Origin: Planctomycetota bacterium
Lineage (GTDB): Bacteria > Planctomycetota > Brocadiia > JAADGH01
Assembly: GCA_013152475.1 (NCBI GenBank)
Contig: JAADGH010000247.1
Coordinates: forward strand, 1-64,000
Reading direction: 5' to 3'
DNA length: 64,000 bases
Shown here one piece after another: positions 15,633 through 24,821 of this stretch (positions are counted from its first letter, which is position 1; each line of letters starts with the position of its first letter). Below the pieces are notes generated by a model. It saw only the letters and a program-made list of their open reading frames with translations. It was not told the DNA's origin and did not search any database. A program made the translations under genes and the position numbers.

Positions 15633-16118
15633 TTGAGAATCTACCTCGCGTCTCCGCTTTTTACACAATTCGAACGGCGATGGAACCGAGAGATCGCGGA
15701 TGGCATCAAGAAGGGCATGCCCGGCGCCATTGTGATCCTGCCGCAGGATTTTAAAATATCGAGGAAATTCAACGACCGGCGGCATTTCGGCGAGTTGTTC
15801 GCCAGATGTGTTGAAGAAATCGACCGAAGTGACGTGCTGGTGGCCGTGCTGGATGGGTCCGATTGCGACAGCGGCACGGCCTTCGAGGTCGGCTATGCCT
15901 ATGCCCGGGAGAAGGCGATCATCGGTCTCCGCACCGACTTTCGGCGGAACCAGGAAAAGGGCCTCAATATCATGCTGTCCAGGGCGTGTACCTACTTCAT
16001 CCCCGACCTTTCGTTTCGCGAAGATTCCGAACTGATCGTTCGAGACATCATTCGCCGACTGGAAGACGTGAAGAAACAGATGGACAAAAGGCCGGACCCG
16101 ACTGCCTCCGCCCGGTAG
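15633..16118 (+). CDS. Nucleoside 2-deoxyribosyltransferase-fold protein
   Basis: The 161-aa product should cleave or exchange an N-glycosidic bond of a nucleoside or nucleotide. YLASPLFT at residues 4-11 and the segment AVLDGSDCDSGTAFEVGYAY at residues 71-90, with Glu85 as the likely nucleophile, are the family signatures. I chose the TTG at 15633 because it gives the usual MRIYLASPLF opening and AGGG lies eight bases upstream. A GTG at 15600 or 15624 would add residues foreign to the family. It may be a salvage enzyme or a nucleotide hydrolase. No nucleotide-metabolism neighbours are present. Confidence 0.78.
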   Translation: MRIYLASPLFTQFERRWNREIADGIKKGMPGAIVILPQDFKISRKFNDRRHFGELFARCVEEIDRSDVLVAVLDGSDCDSGTAFEVGYAYAREKAIIGLRTDFRRNQEKGLNIMLSRACTYFIPDLSFREDSELIVRDIIRRLEDVKKQMDKRPDPTASAR

Positions 16119-16139
16119 GGGGGATACCTTCGATTGTGC

Positions 16140-16168
16140 TTGACACGGCTGAGTGCTTGTGATAACCT
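16140..16168 (+). promoter_or_regulatory. promoter of the lipid A/core operon
   Basis: TTGACA (16140-16145) is a perfect -35. At 17-base spacing the -10 would be TAACCT (16163-16168), overlapping a TGTGATAAC extended-type sequence. The exact -10 is uncertain. Confidence 0.45.
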
Positions 16169-16250
16169 ATTGTGCTATGGCGACTTGTGTCACACCCTAA
16201 ACTCATGGGATGTGCGGCGTTAAGGCGAGCGACGGCCAAGGAAGTTGGAC

Positions 16251-17327
16251 ATGAAGGATTTCCTGCAGAAGCTAAGAAGGGCCTACCTGAGGGCGACTCT
16301 TGAGAACGCCCCGGGGATACGCCACAAGCTCATTCGCGGGCTGACATGGCTGCTCATGTGGCCGTACATCTGGGCGGTAAAGTTCAGGCTTTGGTTGTAT
16401 CGGAAGGGATTCTCGCCGGCCGAAAAGTTTGCCATACCGGTTGTGAGCGTGGGAAACATCACCTGCGGCGGCACGGGCAAGACCCCCATGGTGGAGCTGG
16501 CGGCGAAGATGGTGGCCAAAAGGTGGCGGCGGCCGGCGATCCTGAGCAGCGGGTACCATGCCTGGGACACGGAAGAGGGACCTGTGACCGATGAATGCCT
16601 CCTGCTCCGGCAGAACCTGCCCGAGGTGCCGCAGTACATGAAAAAGGGAGACGGCATCCGGATTTTGCGCGACGCAATCGCGAGAAATATGATGGACTGT
16701 ATCATTCTCGATGACGGCTTCCAAAACTTTGGGATCCGGCGTGATATCGACATCATCGTAGTCGATGCGCTCAATCCGTTCAGCAATGAATACGTGATCC
16801 CCCGCGGTCTGCTGCGGGAACCGATTGAGGCGCTGGCCCGGGCGAATGCCATTGTCATCACGCGTAGCAACCAAGTCTCCCTGAATGACCTGAAGGCGCT
16901 CCGCGCCCGCATTGAGTCCCTCGCCCCGGGCAAACCGGTCATCATCGCCATACATAAGGCGATCGAGCTGAGTAGTACCGACAACACGGAGAAGAAGCCC
17001 GTCGAGTGGCTGGCCCAGCGCAAGATATGGGCCTTCTGCGGCATCGGCAACCCGGAGTCGTTTCGGATATCACTGGAGAAGGCCGGCGCGAAGGTGATGG
17101 GACTTTCCGTCTTTTCCGATCATCATCAGTACGCACCGGAAGACCTGAGCAGAATTCAACGCGAGGCCCAGGAGGCCGGGGTGGGGGCGGTGATTACGAC
17201 CCAGAAGGATGGTGTGAAACTTCTCGGAGTGTCGGCGGTTGACTCTCTCCCGCTGCTCGTCCTGAAGATTGAAATCGTGGTGGTGCAGGGGGCGGCGGAA
17301 CTGCAGAACAACGTGTTGAACCTGTGA
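16251..17327 (+). CDS. lpxK: Tetraacyldisaccharide 4'-kinase
   Basis: LpxK phosphorylates the 4' position of the lipid A disaccharide at the inner membrane, the sixth step of the Raetz pathway. SVGNITCGGTGKTPMVELAA near residues 65-84 is the characteristic P-loop, LDDGFQ lies near residue 155 and PRGLLREP follows. An N-terminal amphipathic/membrane-contact region (GLTWLLMWPYIWAVKF) is present. The 358-aa length is normal. The ATG at 16251 follows AAGGAAG; a TTG six bases earlier is less likely. It leads a seven-gene operon. Confidence 0.93.
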   Translation: MKDFLQKLRRAYLRATLENAPGIRHKLIRGLTWLLMWPYIWAVKFRLWLYRKGFSPAEKFAIPVVSVGNITCGGTGKTPMVELAAKMVAKRWRRPAILSSGYHAWDTEEGPVTDECLLLRQNLPEVPQYMKKGDGIRILRDAIARNMMDCIILDDGFQNFGIRRDIDIIVVDALNPFSNEYVIPRGLLREPIEALARANAIVITRSNQVSLNDLKALRARIESLAPGKPVIIAIHKAIELSSTDNTEKKPVEWLAQRKIWAFCGIGNPESFRISLEKAGAKVMGLSVFSDHHQYAPEDLSRIQREAQEAGVGAVITTQKDGVKLLGVSAVDSLPLLVLKIEIVVVQGAAELQNNVLNL

Positions 17328-17342
17328 GCGACGTACCCGACC

Positions 17343-18284
17343 ATGGCCAAGAAACGCGGCATCACCATGTATCTTGAATACTACGCCTTCCGCATCGTCT
17401 TTATGGTGTTTCGGGCGATGTCCATAGAGGCGGCTCTGGCCGTGGCACGGGGCATTTCCCCCATTGTCTACCTTCTCCATGCCCGACATCGCCGCGTGGC
17501 GATTGACAACCTGCGTCAAGCCTTCGGTGATGAGATGAGTGAACGGGAAGTCCGACGTATTGCCAGGGGGGTGTACGCGCACATGGTGATGGTCGGCGTT
17601 GAGGTGCTCAAGATGCCCGATATCCTGAAGCGGGACACCGTCGGCAGGTATATCCAGTTTGAGAACGAGCACATCGTGGACGCTCTCATCGCATCCGGCA
17701 GCGGCGCCATCTTCGTGACGGGGCACTTCGGGAACTGGGAGATCAACTCCTATCTCATGTATCTCATGGGCCACCCGCTCCACACGGTCGCCCGCCCCCT
17801 TGATAACCCGCTCCTCGATGAATATGTCAAGAAACACCGCGCGGATATGGGCCGCCAGGTAGAGGACAAGCGAGGGGCGCTCCGAGGTTTTATGCGGACG
17901 CTGAAGGAGGGCAAATTCCTGGGTATGATCGTGGACCAAGATGCCCGCGACAAGGGGATCTTTGTGGAGTTCTTCGGCAGGAAATGCTCCTGGTATCCCA
18001 CGCCGGCCGTGTTGGCGCTGCGATTTAATGTGCCCGTGGTTCCCGGGTTCTGCTATCGGCGCGGCCATCGGTTCCGGTTCACCGTTATCGCCGAAGACCC
18101 CATCTATCCCGTGCGAACGGGGAACGAAGAGCAGGATGTGCACCGCATTGTGCAGGCCTATGCGAAAAAGTTTGAGGAGCACATCCGCCGCCGTCCCGAG
18201 CAGTGGCTGTGGAACCACCGCCGGTGGAAGACCCGACCCCCTGAAGAACTCGAAGCGCAGCAGGCCGAGAAGGGCAGAGTATGA
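17343..18284 (+). CDS. Lipid A acyltransferase (LpxL/HtrB family)
   Basis: Members add a secondary acyl chain to Kdo-lipid A or a related precursor at the cytoplasmic face of the inner membrane. The catalytic HFGNWE block (His-x4-Glu) lies near residue 128. DQDARDKGIFVEFFGR and the C-terminal QWLWNHRRWKT are family hallmarks. At 313 aa it has the expected size. The ribosome site before the ATG is weak, suggesting coupling to lpxK 15 bases upstream. The stop overlaps the next start by four bases (ATGA). Which acyl position it serves is unknown. Confidence 0.9.
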   Translation: MAKKRGITMYLEYYAFRIVFMVFRAMSIEAALAVARGISPIVYLLHARHRRVAIDNLRQAFGDEMSEREVRRIARGVYAHMVMVGVEVLKMPDILKRDTVGRYIQFENEHIVDALIASGSGAIFVTGHFGNWEINSYLMYLMGHPLHTVARPLDNPLLDEYVKKHRADMGRQVEDKRGALRGFMRTLKEGKFLGMIVDQDARDKGIFVEFFGRKCSWYPTPAVLALRFNVPVVPGFCYRRGHRFRFTVIAEDPIYPVRTGNEEQDVHRIVQAYAKKFEEHIRRRPEQWLWNHRRWKTRPPEELEAQQAEKGRV

Positions 18285-19231
18285 GCAAGAAGCGCAAAAA
18301 ATATTCGCCGATCGATCTGGGCAAACTCAAGACCCGGTCGATCAGGAAACGACGCAATCTCGTGGACGTGGGTATGTTCGGCAAGCCGGCGGTTGGTGAC
18401 TCCTTTGCCGGTTTCGAGAAGTCGCTGCCCCACGTCCTCGCCGCGCATAGCCTGCGCCAAGTGGCTCAAGGCATTGCCAGGGCGCATCGCAAGGGGAAGA
18501 CGATCGCCCTTGCCTTCGGCGCTCATGTCATCAAGTGCGGATGCACCCCGATCATCATCGACATGATGCAACGGGGCCTCATCACCTCGATTTCAGGCAA
18601 CGGCGCCTGCGCCATCCATGATTTCGAGGTCGCACTCATTGGCGCAACATCTGAAGATGTGGGGAGCGGCCTGAAAACGGGCAAGTTCGGTACGTCGAGG
18701 GAAACGGCTGAGGCCATGGCCGAGGCGGCGAACCTTGCCGATCAGGAGGGCTGGGGCCTGGGCCGAGCGCTGGGGGAACTGATCCGCGAACGGCGGTGCA
18801 AGTTTGCGAAGCACAGCCTTTTTGCGGCCGCAGCCAAGCACGAGATACCCGCGACGGTGCACGTCGCAATGGGAACGGACGTAGTGCACATGCACCCGAA
18901 CATCCCGGCCGACAAGCTGGGTGCGGCCACGATGCTGGACTTCAGGCTTCTCTGCTCCGTAGTGAGCGACCTCCAGAGCGGCGTGTGGTTGAACGTCGGG
19001 TCGGCCGTAATCATGCCGGAGGTGTTCCTGAAGGCCCTGACGGTGGCGCGGAACCTTGGCCATGAGATCGATGACTTCCTCTCCGTCAACATGGACATGC
19101 TCCAACACTACCGGCCGAGCCAGAATGTGTTGAGTCGGCCCGGCGGCGTATCCTGCGCCATTACGGGCCACCACGAAATTATGCTGCCCCTGCTGCGGAT
19201 GATGGTTCTCCAGAAACTCGGGAAAGGGTAG
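18281..19231 (+). CDS. Conserved hypothetical protein in the heptose/lipid A operon
   Basis: I do not recognise a function for the 316-aa product. It has no signal peptide or membrane segment. Strongly patterned, conserved-looking blocks include FGAHVIKCGCTPIIIDMMQR, ISGNGACAIHDFEVALIGAT, VHVAMGTDVVHMHPN and VNMDMLQHYRPSQNV. These suggest an alpha/beta enzyme with several His, Asp and Lys active-site candidates. A Rossmann-like fold of the deoxyhypusine-synthase type is conceivable but unproven. It is coupled to the acyltransferase by a four-base overlap and lies 11 bases before hldE. A role in sugar-phosphate or lipid A processing is therefore plausible from context alone. Confidence 0.85.
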   Translation: MSKKRKKYSPIDLGKLKTRSIRKRRNLVDVGMFGKPAVGDSFAGFEKSLPHVLAAHSLRQVAQGIARAHRKGKTIALAFGAHVIKCGCTPIIIDMMQRGLITSISGNGACAIHDFEVALIGATSEDVGSGLKTGKFGTSRETAEAMAEAANLADQEGWGLGRALGELIRERRCKFAKHSLFAAAAKHEIPATVHVAMGTDVVHMHPNIPADKLGAATMLDFRLLCSVVSDLQSGVWLNVGSAVIMPEVFLKALTVARNLGHEIDDFLSVNMDMLQHYRPSQNVLSRPGGVSCAITGHHEIMLPLLRMMVLQKLGKG

Positions 19232-19242
19232 GAGGGAACGAC

Positions 19243-20736
19243 GTGCCCGGGCGCCTCATCGAACTCCTGGAACACATCGGCCGACCGAAGATCTTTGTCA
19301 TCGGGGACCTGATGCTGGACAAGTATGTCTTTGGCCGCGTGGACCGCATCAGCCCCGAGGCCCCCATCCAGGTGCTCAAGGTGGAGAACACTGAGGACAA
19401 TGCCCGCCCTGGCGGCGCCGGGTGCGTGATGCTGAACCTATGTCATCTGGGCGCGAATGTGGTGGCGTGCGGCGTTGTGGGGGCCGACGACGCGGGCGCG
19501 GCGCTCAAGGATGCGCTGCGGCAGGCCGGCGCATCCACCCAGGCGATCCTCTCCGACAGGGACCGGCCCACGCCGGTTAAGACGCGATACCGCGGCTATG
19601 TGCAATCGGCCCATCGCGCGGAACAGCATCTCCTCCGGGTGGACGAAGAGGAGACGCACGAGATCCCGGCGACACTCCGCTCACGGCTCATCAAGCACAT
19701 CAAACGCGCCGTGCCGTCCTGCGATGTCGTTGTCGTCGCGGACTACGACAAGGGGCTTCTGTCCCGTGCGACCCTTAAGGCCGTGTTTGACACTGCGCGG
19801 GGGAAAGGCATCCCGGTGCTTCTCGATCCCAAGCAAGAGGATTTCGGGGTCTATCAGGGGGCGACCGCCATCACGCCCAACCGGTTTGAGACACAGATGG
19901 CGACAGGGATGTCAGTGACCATCAAGACCGCCTCCGAAGCCGGCCAGGAGTTGATTCGGCGTCACGGATTTGAGCACGTGTTCGTGACCCTGGACAAGGA
20001 GGGCATGGTGGTGTGTCCGAAGGCCGGCAGGGCGACCCGAATCGAGACCGCCCCGAGAGAGGTGGCGGATGTTACCGGCGCGGGCGACATGGTGATCAGT
20101 GTCTTGGGACTTGCCATGGCGGCGGGGGCCGACGCCATCTCCGCGGCGAAGCTGGCGAATGTCGCGGCGGGGATCGAGGTGGGCAAGGTTGGTGTTGCGC
20201 CCGTCAGCCGAAAGGAAATCATTCGGGAGCTGCACCTGCAGCGGCGGGACGTTTCGGACAAGATCGTCTCCCAGGACGAGATCGAGGACATCCTGAAGGT
20301 TTATCGGCAGCGCAACGAGACGATTGTCTTCACGAACGGTTGTTTCGACCTGCTGCACCCGGGCCATGTGCAGTACCTCGAGTTTGCCAGGGGCCAGGGG
20401 GATGTGCTCGTGGTCGGTCTGAACGCCGACCGGTCTGTCCGCGCGATCAAGGGCAAGTCTCGCCCTGTCATGTCCGAGAACGACCGGGCCCGCGTGCTGG
20501 CCGGCCTGGCGAGTGTGGACTACATCGTTTTTTTCGGCGAGCCCACGCCGGCGAGGCTGATCCGTAGGGTAAAGCCGGACGTTCTGGTGAAGGGGGAGGA
20601 CTGGCGCGAAAAGGGCGTCGTGGGTCAGAAGTTTGTAGAGAGGCGCGGCGGGAAGGTCATCCTGACGCCGCTGTCCAAGGGGGTTTCGACGACAAACATC
20701 ATTCAACGAATCCTGGAGCTGAACCGAGACAAATGA
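19243..20736 (+). CDS. hldE: Bifunctional heptose 7-phosphate kinase / heptose 1-phosphate adenylyltransferase
   Basis: HldE makes ADP-D-glycero-beta-D-manno-heptose precursors for the inner core of lipopolysaccharide. The N-terminal PfkB-type kinase covers about residues 1-330: GGAGCVMLNL near the start, and DVTGAGDM with the catalytic Asp near residue 282. The C-terminal cytidylyltransferase-fold domain starts FTNGCFDLLHPGHVQYL, including the HxGH motif near residue 372. The 497-aa length matches fused HldE. A GTG start follows AGGAGGGAACGAC. It overlaps gmhA by four bases. gmhB and hldD are not in the window. Confidence 0.95.
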   Translation: MPGRLIELLEHIGRPKIFVIGDLMLDKYVFGRVDRISPEAPIQVLKVENTEDNARPGGAGCVMLNLCHLGANVVACGVVGADDAGAALKDALRQAGASTQAILSDRDRPTPVKTRYRGYVQSAHRAEQHLLRVDEEETHEIPATLRSRLIKHIKRAVPSCDVVVVADYDKGLLSRATLKAVFDTARGKGIPVLLDPKQEDFGVYQGATAITPNRFETQMATGMSVTIKTASEAGQELIRRHGFEHVFVTLDKEGMVVCPKAGRATRIETAPREVADVTGAGDMVISVLGLAMAAGADAISAAKLANVAAGIEVGKVGVAPVSRKEIIRELHLQRRDVSDKIVSQDEIEDILKVYRQRNETIVFTNGCFDLLHPGHVQYLEFARGQGDVLVVGLNADRSVRAIKGKSRPVMSENDRARVLAGLASVDYIVFFGEPTPARLIRRVKPDVLVKGEDWREKGVVGQKFVERRGGKVILTPLSKGVSTTNIIQRILELNRDK

Positions 20737-21302
20737 CCGATGCGAAGAAGTACATCGAGGAGAGTGTGGAGGCGAAACTGGCCTTCCTGGCGGACGGCGG
20801 GGCAAAGGTGGTAGAGCAGGCGGCGGCCCTCATGGCGGATGCGATCCGGAGCGGTCATCGAATCTATCTCTTCGGCAACGGCGGCAGCGCGGCCGATGCA
20901 CAGCACATCGCCGGCGAGCTGGTCGGGCGCTTTCAGATGGAGCGAAAGGGCATGCCCGCCGTGGCCTTCACGACGGATACGTCCGTGCTGACTTCCGTCG
21001 GCAACGATTACGGCTTCGACGCCGTCTACACCCGACAGGTAGAGGCCCTGGTCGAGAAGGATGATGTCGTGATCGCCATCACGACGAGCGGGAACTCGCC
21101 GAATGTCGTTGCCGCGGCGAAACTTGCCCGTGAAAAGGGCGCGAAGGTGATCGGCTTCACCGGTGGGGACGGCGGCGAGATGAAGACATGCAGCGACCTG
21201 GCGTTGATTATTCCCGCCAAGGAGACCTGCCACATCCAGGAGGTCCATATCACCATCGGCCACGCCCTGTGTGCGATGGTCGAGAAGGCTGTGTTTGGAT
21301 GA
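20733..21302 (+). CDS. gmhA: Sedoheptulose 7-phosphate isomerase
   Basis: GmhA converts sedoheptulose 7-phosphate to D-glycero-D-manno-heptose 7-phosphate, the first committed step to core heptose. The 189-aa SIS-domain protein carries FGNGGSAADAQHIAGELVGR, the substrate-binding segment including the conserved Glu, followed by AITTSGNSPNV and CHIQEVHITIGH. It is translationally coupled to hldE upstream and waaF downstream by ATGA overlaps. Its order between them fits a heptose supply and transfer module. Confidence 0.95.
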   Translation: MTDAKKYIEESVEAKLAFLADGGAKVVEQAAALMADAIRSGHRIYLFGNGGSAADAQHIAGELVGRFQMERKGMPAVAFTTDTSVLTSVGNDYGFDAVYTRQVEALVEKDDVVIAITTSGNSPNVVAAAKLAREKGAKVIGFTGGDGGEMKTCSDLALIIPAKETCHIQEVHITIGHALCAMVEKAVFG

Positions 21303-22345
21303 GTTCCTTTGGGCGCATCCTAATTCGATCTCCCAACTGGGTAGGGGATGTTGTTATGGCGACACCGGCTTTCCGATGTGTGCGGGAGAGCTTCCCCGAC
21401 GCGCGCATCGTCCTCGCCATTCGCCCGTACGTGAAGAAGATCATCGACGACGCACCGTGGTTCGACGATGTTGTCCCGTGTGACGACGCCGGCGGTCTGT
21501 CCAGTCTCCCCGCTATCCTGGCGGTATCCAGGCGCCTTCGCCGGGAGCCGTTCGATGTGGCGATTGTCCTGCCGAACTCCCTGAAGACCGCTGTGGAGGC
21601 CCGGCTGGCCGGGGCCCGGCGGCGGGTGGGCTACGCCCGCGACGGACGAAGCTGGCTTCTTACCGACGCGATCCCGCGCCTTGCGCGGAACGGGAAGTTC
21701 CTGCCCACGTATATGGGCGACTACTACCTCCGGTTGTGCGAACGGATCGGGTGCACGATTTGCGACCGCAGGCCGGAGCTGTTTGTCTCCGAAGAATGTG
21801 AGCGGCGGACGGATGGTCTTCTTCGGCTGCGGGGTGTGGACCTCGGCAGGCCGATTGCGCTCCTGAACCCGGGAGCGTCCTTCGGGCCGAGCAAGTGCTG
21901 GGCCTCGGGCCGCTTTGCGGAGGTCGGCGACCGGCTGGTGGACGAGTACGGCTTCCAGGTGTGCGTAAGCTGCAGCCGAAAGGAGGTCTCCACAGCGGAT
22001 GAAATCTGCTCTCGGATGAAGCGCAGAGGAATCAATCTGGCGGCGGGCAAGCCGCCGCTGGAGCTGGATCATCTGAAATCTCTGGTGAAACGCTGCGCGA
22101 TTCTTGTTACACTGGATTCGGGCCCCCGGCACTTCGCTGTTGCGTTTGACCGGCCTGTGGTCACGCTCATGGGCCCGAACAGCCCGCTCTATACCGATAC
22201 CCCACTGGAGCGGGGGGTGGTGGTGCGGGTGGATGTGGACTGCGGTCCGTGCCAGGAGAAGGTGTGCCGGACGGACCATCGCTGTATGGAATTGCTGACG
22301 TCCGATATGGTTTTCGATGCGTGCAGAGCAGTGCTGACTTACTGA
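21299..22345 (+). CDS. waaF: ADP-heptose:LPS heptosyltransferase (GT9 family)
   Basis: This enzyme transfers heptose from ADP-heptose to the growing inner core. ILIRSPNWVGDVVMATPAF at the N-terminus is the WaaF signature, NPGASFGPSKCW lies near residue 190, and the C-terminal nucleotide-binding half contains TLDSGPRHFAVAF and MGPNSPLYTDT. At 348 aa the length is typical. The ATG at 21299 overlaps the gmhA stop; a longer in-frame opening from 21188 lies inside gmhA and lacks family similarity. A WaaF (heptosyltransferase II) label is preferred over WaaC but is not certain. Confidence 0.9.
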   Translation: MSSFGRILIRSPNWVGDVVMATPAFRCVRESFPDARIVLAIRPYVKKIIDDAPWFDDVVPCDDAGGLSSLPAILAVSRRLRREPFDVAIVLPNSLKTAVEARLAGARRRVGYARDGRSWLLTDAIPRLARNGKFLPTYMGDYYLRLCERIGCTICDRRPELFVSEECERRTDGLLRLRGVDLGRPIALLNPGASFGPSKCWASGRFAEVGDRLVDEYGFQVCVSCSRKEVSTADEICSRMKRRGINLAAGKPPLELDHLKSLVKRCAILVTLDSGPRHFAVAFDRPVVTLMGPNSPLYTDTPLERGVVVRVDVDCGPCQEKVCRTDHRCMELLTSDMVFDACRAVLTY

Positions 22346-22348
22346 GCT

Positions 22349-24034
22349 ATGCCAAACTCCCTGTTAATAAGATTGCTTTTCCCCATTGCGGAGCGCCGCG
22401 CCAAAAGGTTTCACGGGGTCTTTGCAGAGGCGACCAAGACCCCTGCCGAAGTGCAAAAAAGGACCCTGCTGGAGAAAATCAAGCGCAACCGGGACTCGAA
22501 GTTCGGCCGAGACCATTCCTTCTCCAAGATCAGAACGGTCGAGGACTTTCGGCGGAACGTGGAGCTGGGCGACTACCAGCACTTCCGTCCGTATATCGAT
22601 CGCGTCAAGGAAGGAGACATGCGTGCGCTCTTTGGCCCCAGCGAAAAGCTGATCATGTTCTCCATGACCAGCGGCACGACCGGCTCGCCGAAATACATCC
22701 CGGTTACCACATCCTTCGCCAGGGAGTACAAGCGCAGTTCCCTGGTTTGGGCCGCCTTTGCCTACCTCGACCACAGGGGCATGCCGGCGGAGAAGCTCCT
22801 GCCCGTCGTTTCGTCCATGTGCGAGAGCTTCACGCGGCAAGGAGTGCCCTGTGGCGCCATGTCGGGCTTCCACGCCCAGACGCAGCACTTTGTCGGCCGC
22901 TCGATGTACGCCGTGCCCACATGTGTATTTGATATTACCGATCCCGAGGCCCGGTACTACACCCTGATGCGAATTGCCGCCCGGCACAGCGTGTCGTTTC
23001 TGTCCACTCCGAATCCAAGCACAGTCATTACCATCGCTCGGACGCTGGACACCCATCACGAGAAGATAGTCAAGGACATCCACGACGGCACGCTCTCGGA
23101 CGCCTTCGATGTGGCCAATGACATCCGCCTCGCGCTGCGGCTCCACCTCCGACCGAATCCGCGACGGGCGAGGGAACTGGGGCAGATCGCCTCCGATGCC
23201 GGGCGTCTCTACCCGAGGGACATCTGGCCCGACCTCGCCCTCATTGCCAGTTGGAAAGGTGGGCCGCTCGTGTCGTACCTTCCGCTTTATGAAGAGTACT
23301 ATGGCAATGTCCCGGTGCGCGATCTGGGCCTGCTGGCTTCCGAGGGGCGCATGTCCATCCCCCATCAGGACGAGGGGGGGGGAGGAATTCTGGACATACA
23401 AGGCGCCTTTTTCGAGTTCATTCCGGAGGGGGAAGAGGACGCAGAGCATCCTGACACGCTCCTTTGTCACGAGCTGGAAGAGGGCAAGCGGTATTTTGTC
23501 GTTCTGACGACGTCGGCAGGGCTGTACCGGTACAACATCTACGATCTCGTGGAGGTCACCGGGTTCTTTAACGCGACGCCGGTTATCGCTTTCCTGAACA
23601 AGGGGAAGCACATCTCCTCCATCACAGGCGAGAAGATCACCGAGAGTCAGGTTACCCAGGCCGTCATGACCGTAGTTGCGGAGCTTGGTGTTGTGGTGGA
23701 GACATTCCAGGTCAGTCCCACCTGGGACGAGGTGCCGTACTATTCGATCTATGTCGAGGACGGCGCCTTGCGGGACGGCGTGGGGAAGGACTTCCTCAAA
23801 GCAGTCGAGCGAAACCTTCGCGCGCTGAATATGGAGTATGAGAGCAAGCGGAAGAGCGGCCGCTTGGGCCACATGGTCCTGAAGTTCATCGGGGCCGGCA
23901 CCTTCGACGCCCTTCGCGCCGAACACATCAAGAAGCGCGGCCGCGCCGAGCAGTACAAGCACCCCTTCCTCGTCCCCGACGTGGATCACTCCAAGCGCCT
24001 GCGGGTCGTGTCCGAGGTGGCGGCAGAAGAATAG
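22349..24034 (+). CDS. GH3-family acyl-acid amidosynthetase-like protein
   Basis: GH3 proteins are ANL-superfamily enzymes that adenylate a carboxylic acid and join it to an amino group, best known from plant auxin conjugation. The 561-aa product has the nucleotide-binding block FSMTSGTTGSPKYIP near residues 104-118. TSAGLYRYNIYDLVEVTGF and SSITGEKITESQV are the other GH3 hallmarks. It starts three bases after the waaF stop and ends the lipopolysaccharide operon. Context suggests amide-linked decoration of an envelope sugar or lipid, which is inference. Bacterial GH3 proteins are poorly characterised. Confidence 0.88.
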   Translation: MPNSLLIRLLFPIAERRAKRFHGVFAEATKTPAEVQKRTLLEKIKRNRDSKFGRDHSFSKIRTVEDFRRNVELGDYQHFRPYIDRVKEGDMRALFGPSEKLIMFSMTSGTTGSPKYIPVTTSFAREYKRSSLVWAAFAYLDHRGMPAEKLLPVVSSMCESFTRQGVPCGAMSGFHAQTQHFVGRSMYAVPTCVFDITDPEARYYTLMRIAARHSVSFLSTPNPSTVITIARTLDTHHEKIVKDIHDGTLSDAFDVANDIRLALRLHLRPNPRRARELGQIASDAGRLYPRDIWPDLALIASWKGGPLVSYLPLYEEYYGNVPVRDLGLLASEGRMSIPHQDEGGGGILDIQGAFFEFIPEGEEDAEHPDTLLCHELEEGKRYFVVLTTSAGLYRYNIYDLVEVTGFFNATPVIAFLNKGKHISSITGEKITESQVTQAVMTVVAELGVVVETFQVSPTWDEVPYYSIYVEDGALRDGVGKDFLKAVERNLRALNMEYESKRKSGRLGHMVLKFIGAGTFDALRAEHIKKRGRAEQYKHPFLVPDVDHSKRLRVVSEVAAEE

Positions 24035-24077
24035 ACAGCGGTCCCGCCAATGCGGTCGTTTTGCCAGGGCATTGATC

Positions 24078-24821
24078 TCACTGAGAGTGGAGCGCTTTAA
24101 CCCTCTCCAGGGTCTTCCCGGTCAAAAGGCCGGCGATGATGGCGTGTCCTTTGTCGTTGGGGTGCATCCCATCCAGCAAGAGATCGTCCACAGTTTGATT
24201 GCCGACACGGCCATAGGCCGTGAACTCGGCGAAGACGTCAATGAGCGCAACGCCCGCCTCGCGAGCGACTTTCCGCACCACCTCCGCGTAGGGGGTTAGG
24301 GTGACGTTGAAGCCATTCGGGTCGCGCGGATCGTACGGTGGCTTGCCGTACATGGTTTTGAGTTTCTTGGTCCATCGCAGCGGGTTGGGGGTCATGAGGA
24401 TGACCTTCGCGCCTCGGGACCGCAGCGTGTGAATGAAGTATCGCAGATTTGTTTCGTACCGATCAACAGGTACACGTGATCTGGTTGCGGGCGGTTTGCG
24501 CCAGACATCAACAACGGAGTCATTGATGCCGAACTGAATGATGACCAAGTCGGGCTGCTTGGCCAGCACATCTTTCTCGAACCGGCGCCGGGCCTGCGCG
24601 GTCGTGTTGCCGCCCACACCGGCATTGACCACCTCGGCGGCGACGCCTCGTCTGTTCAGTTCCTCTTGAACACGCTGGGCATAAACCTTCCGGATCGTTG
24701 CACGGGGCGCCGTGGTGGAGTCGCCAAAGGCCACGATAGTGAGAGGCATGGTCTCGTCGGCTCGGCTGGCGCGACCCAGACAGAATGCCGTTAAGATGGC
24801 AGTGGCGAGGGAGTGTTTCAC
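24078..24821 (-). CDS. Secreted SGNH/GDSL hydrolase
   Basis: The 247-aa protein starts with a signal peptide (MKHSLATAILTAFCLGRASRA) and is probably periplasmic. The SGNH blocks are VAFGDSTTAP near residue 30 with the nucleophile Ser, the oxyanion block GVGGNTTAQARR, FGINDSV near residue 96 and DGMHPNDKGH with the Asp-x2-His pair near residue 215. Such enzymes deacylate carbohydrates or lipids. Its start overlaps the HemE-like gene upstream by four bases, so the two are cotranscribed from the promoter at 27034-27062. Confidence 0.9.
   Translation of the reverse strand: MKHSLATAILTAFCLGRASRADETMPLTIVAFGDSTTAPRATIRKVYAQRVQEELNRRGVAAEVVNAGVGGNTTAQARRRFEKDVLAKQPDLVIIQFGINDSVVDVWRKPPATRSRVPVDRYETNLRYFIHTLRSRGAKVILMTPNPLRWTKKLKTMYGKPPYDPRDPNGFNVTLTPYAEVVRKVAREAGVALIDVFAEFTAYGRVGNQTVDDLLLDGMHPNDKGHAIIAGLLTGKTLERVKALHSQ

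Noticed and set aside
22364-23989. 541-aa minus-strand open frame
   Set aside because: Antisense to the GH3 gene, whose motifs are intact.
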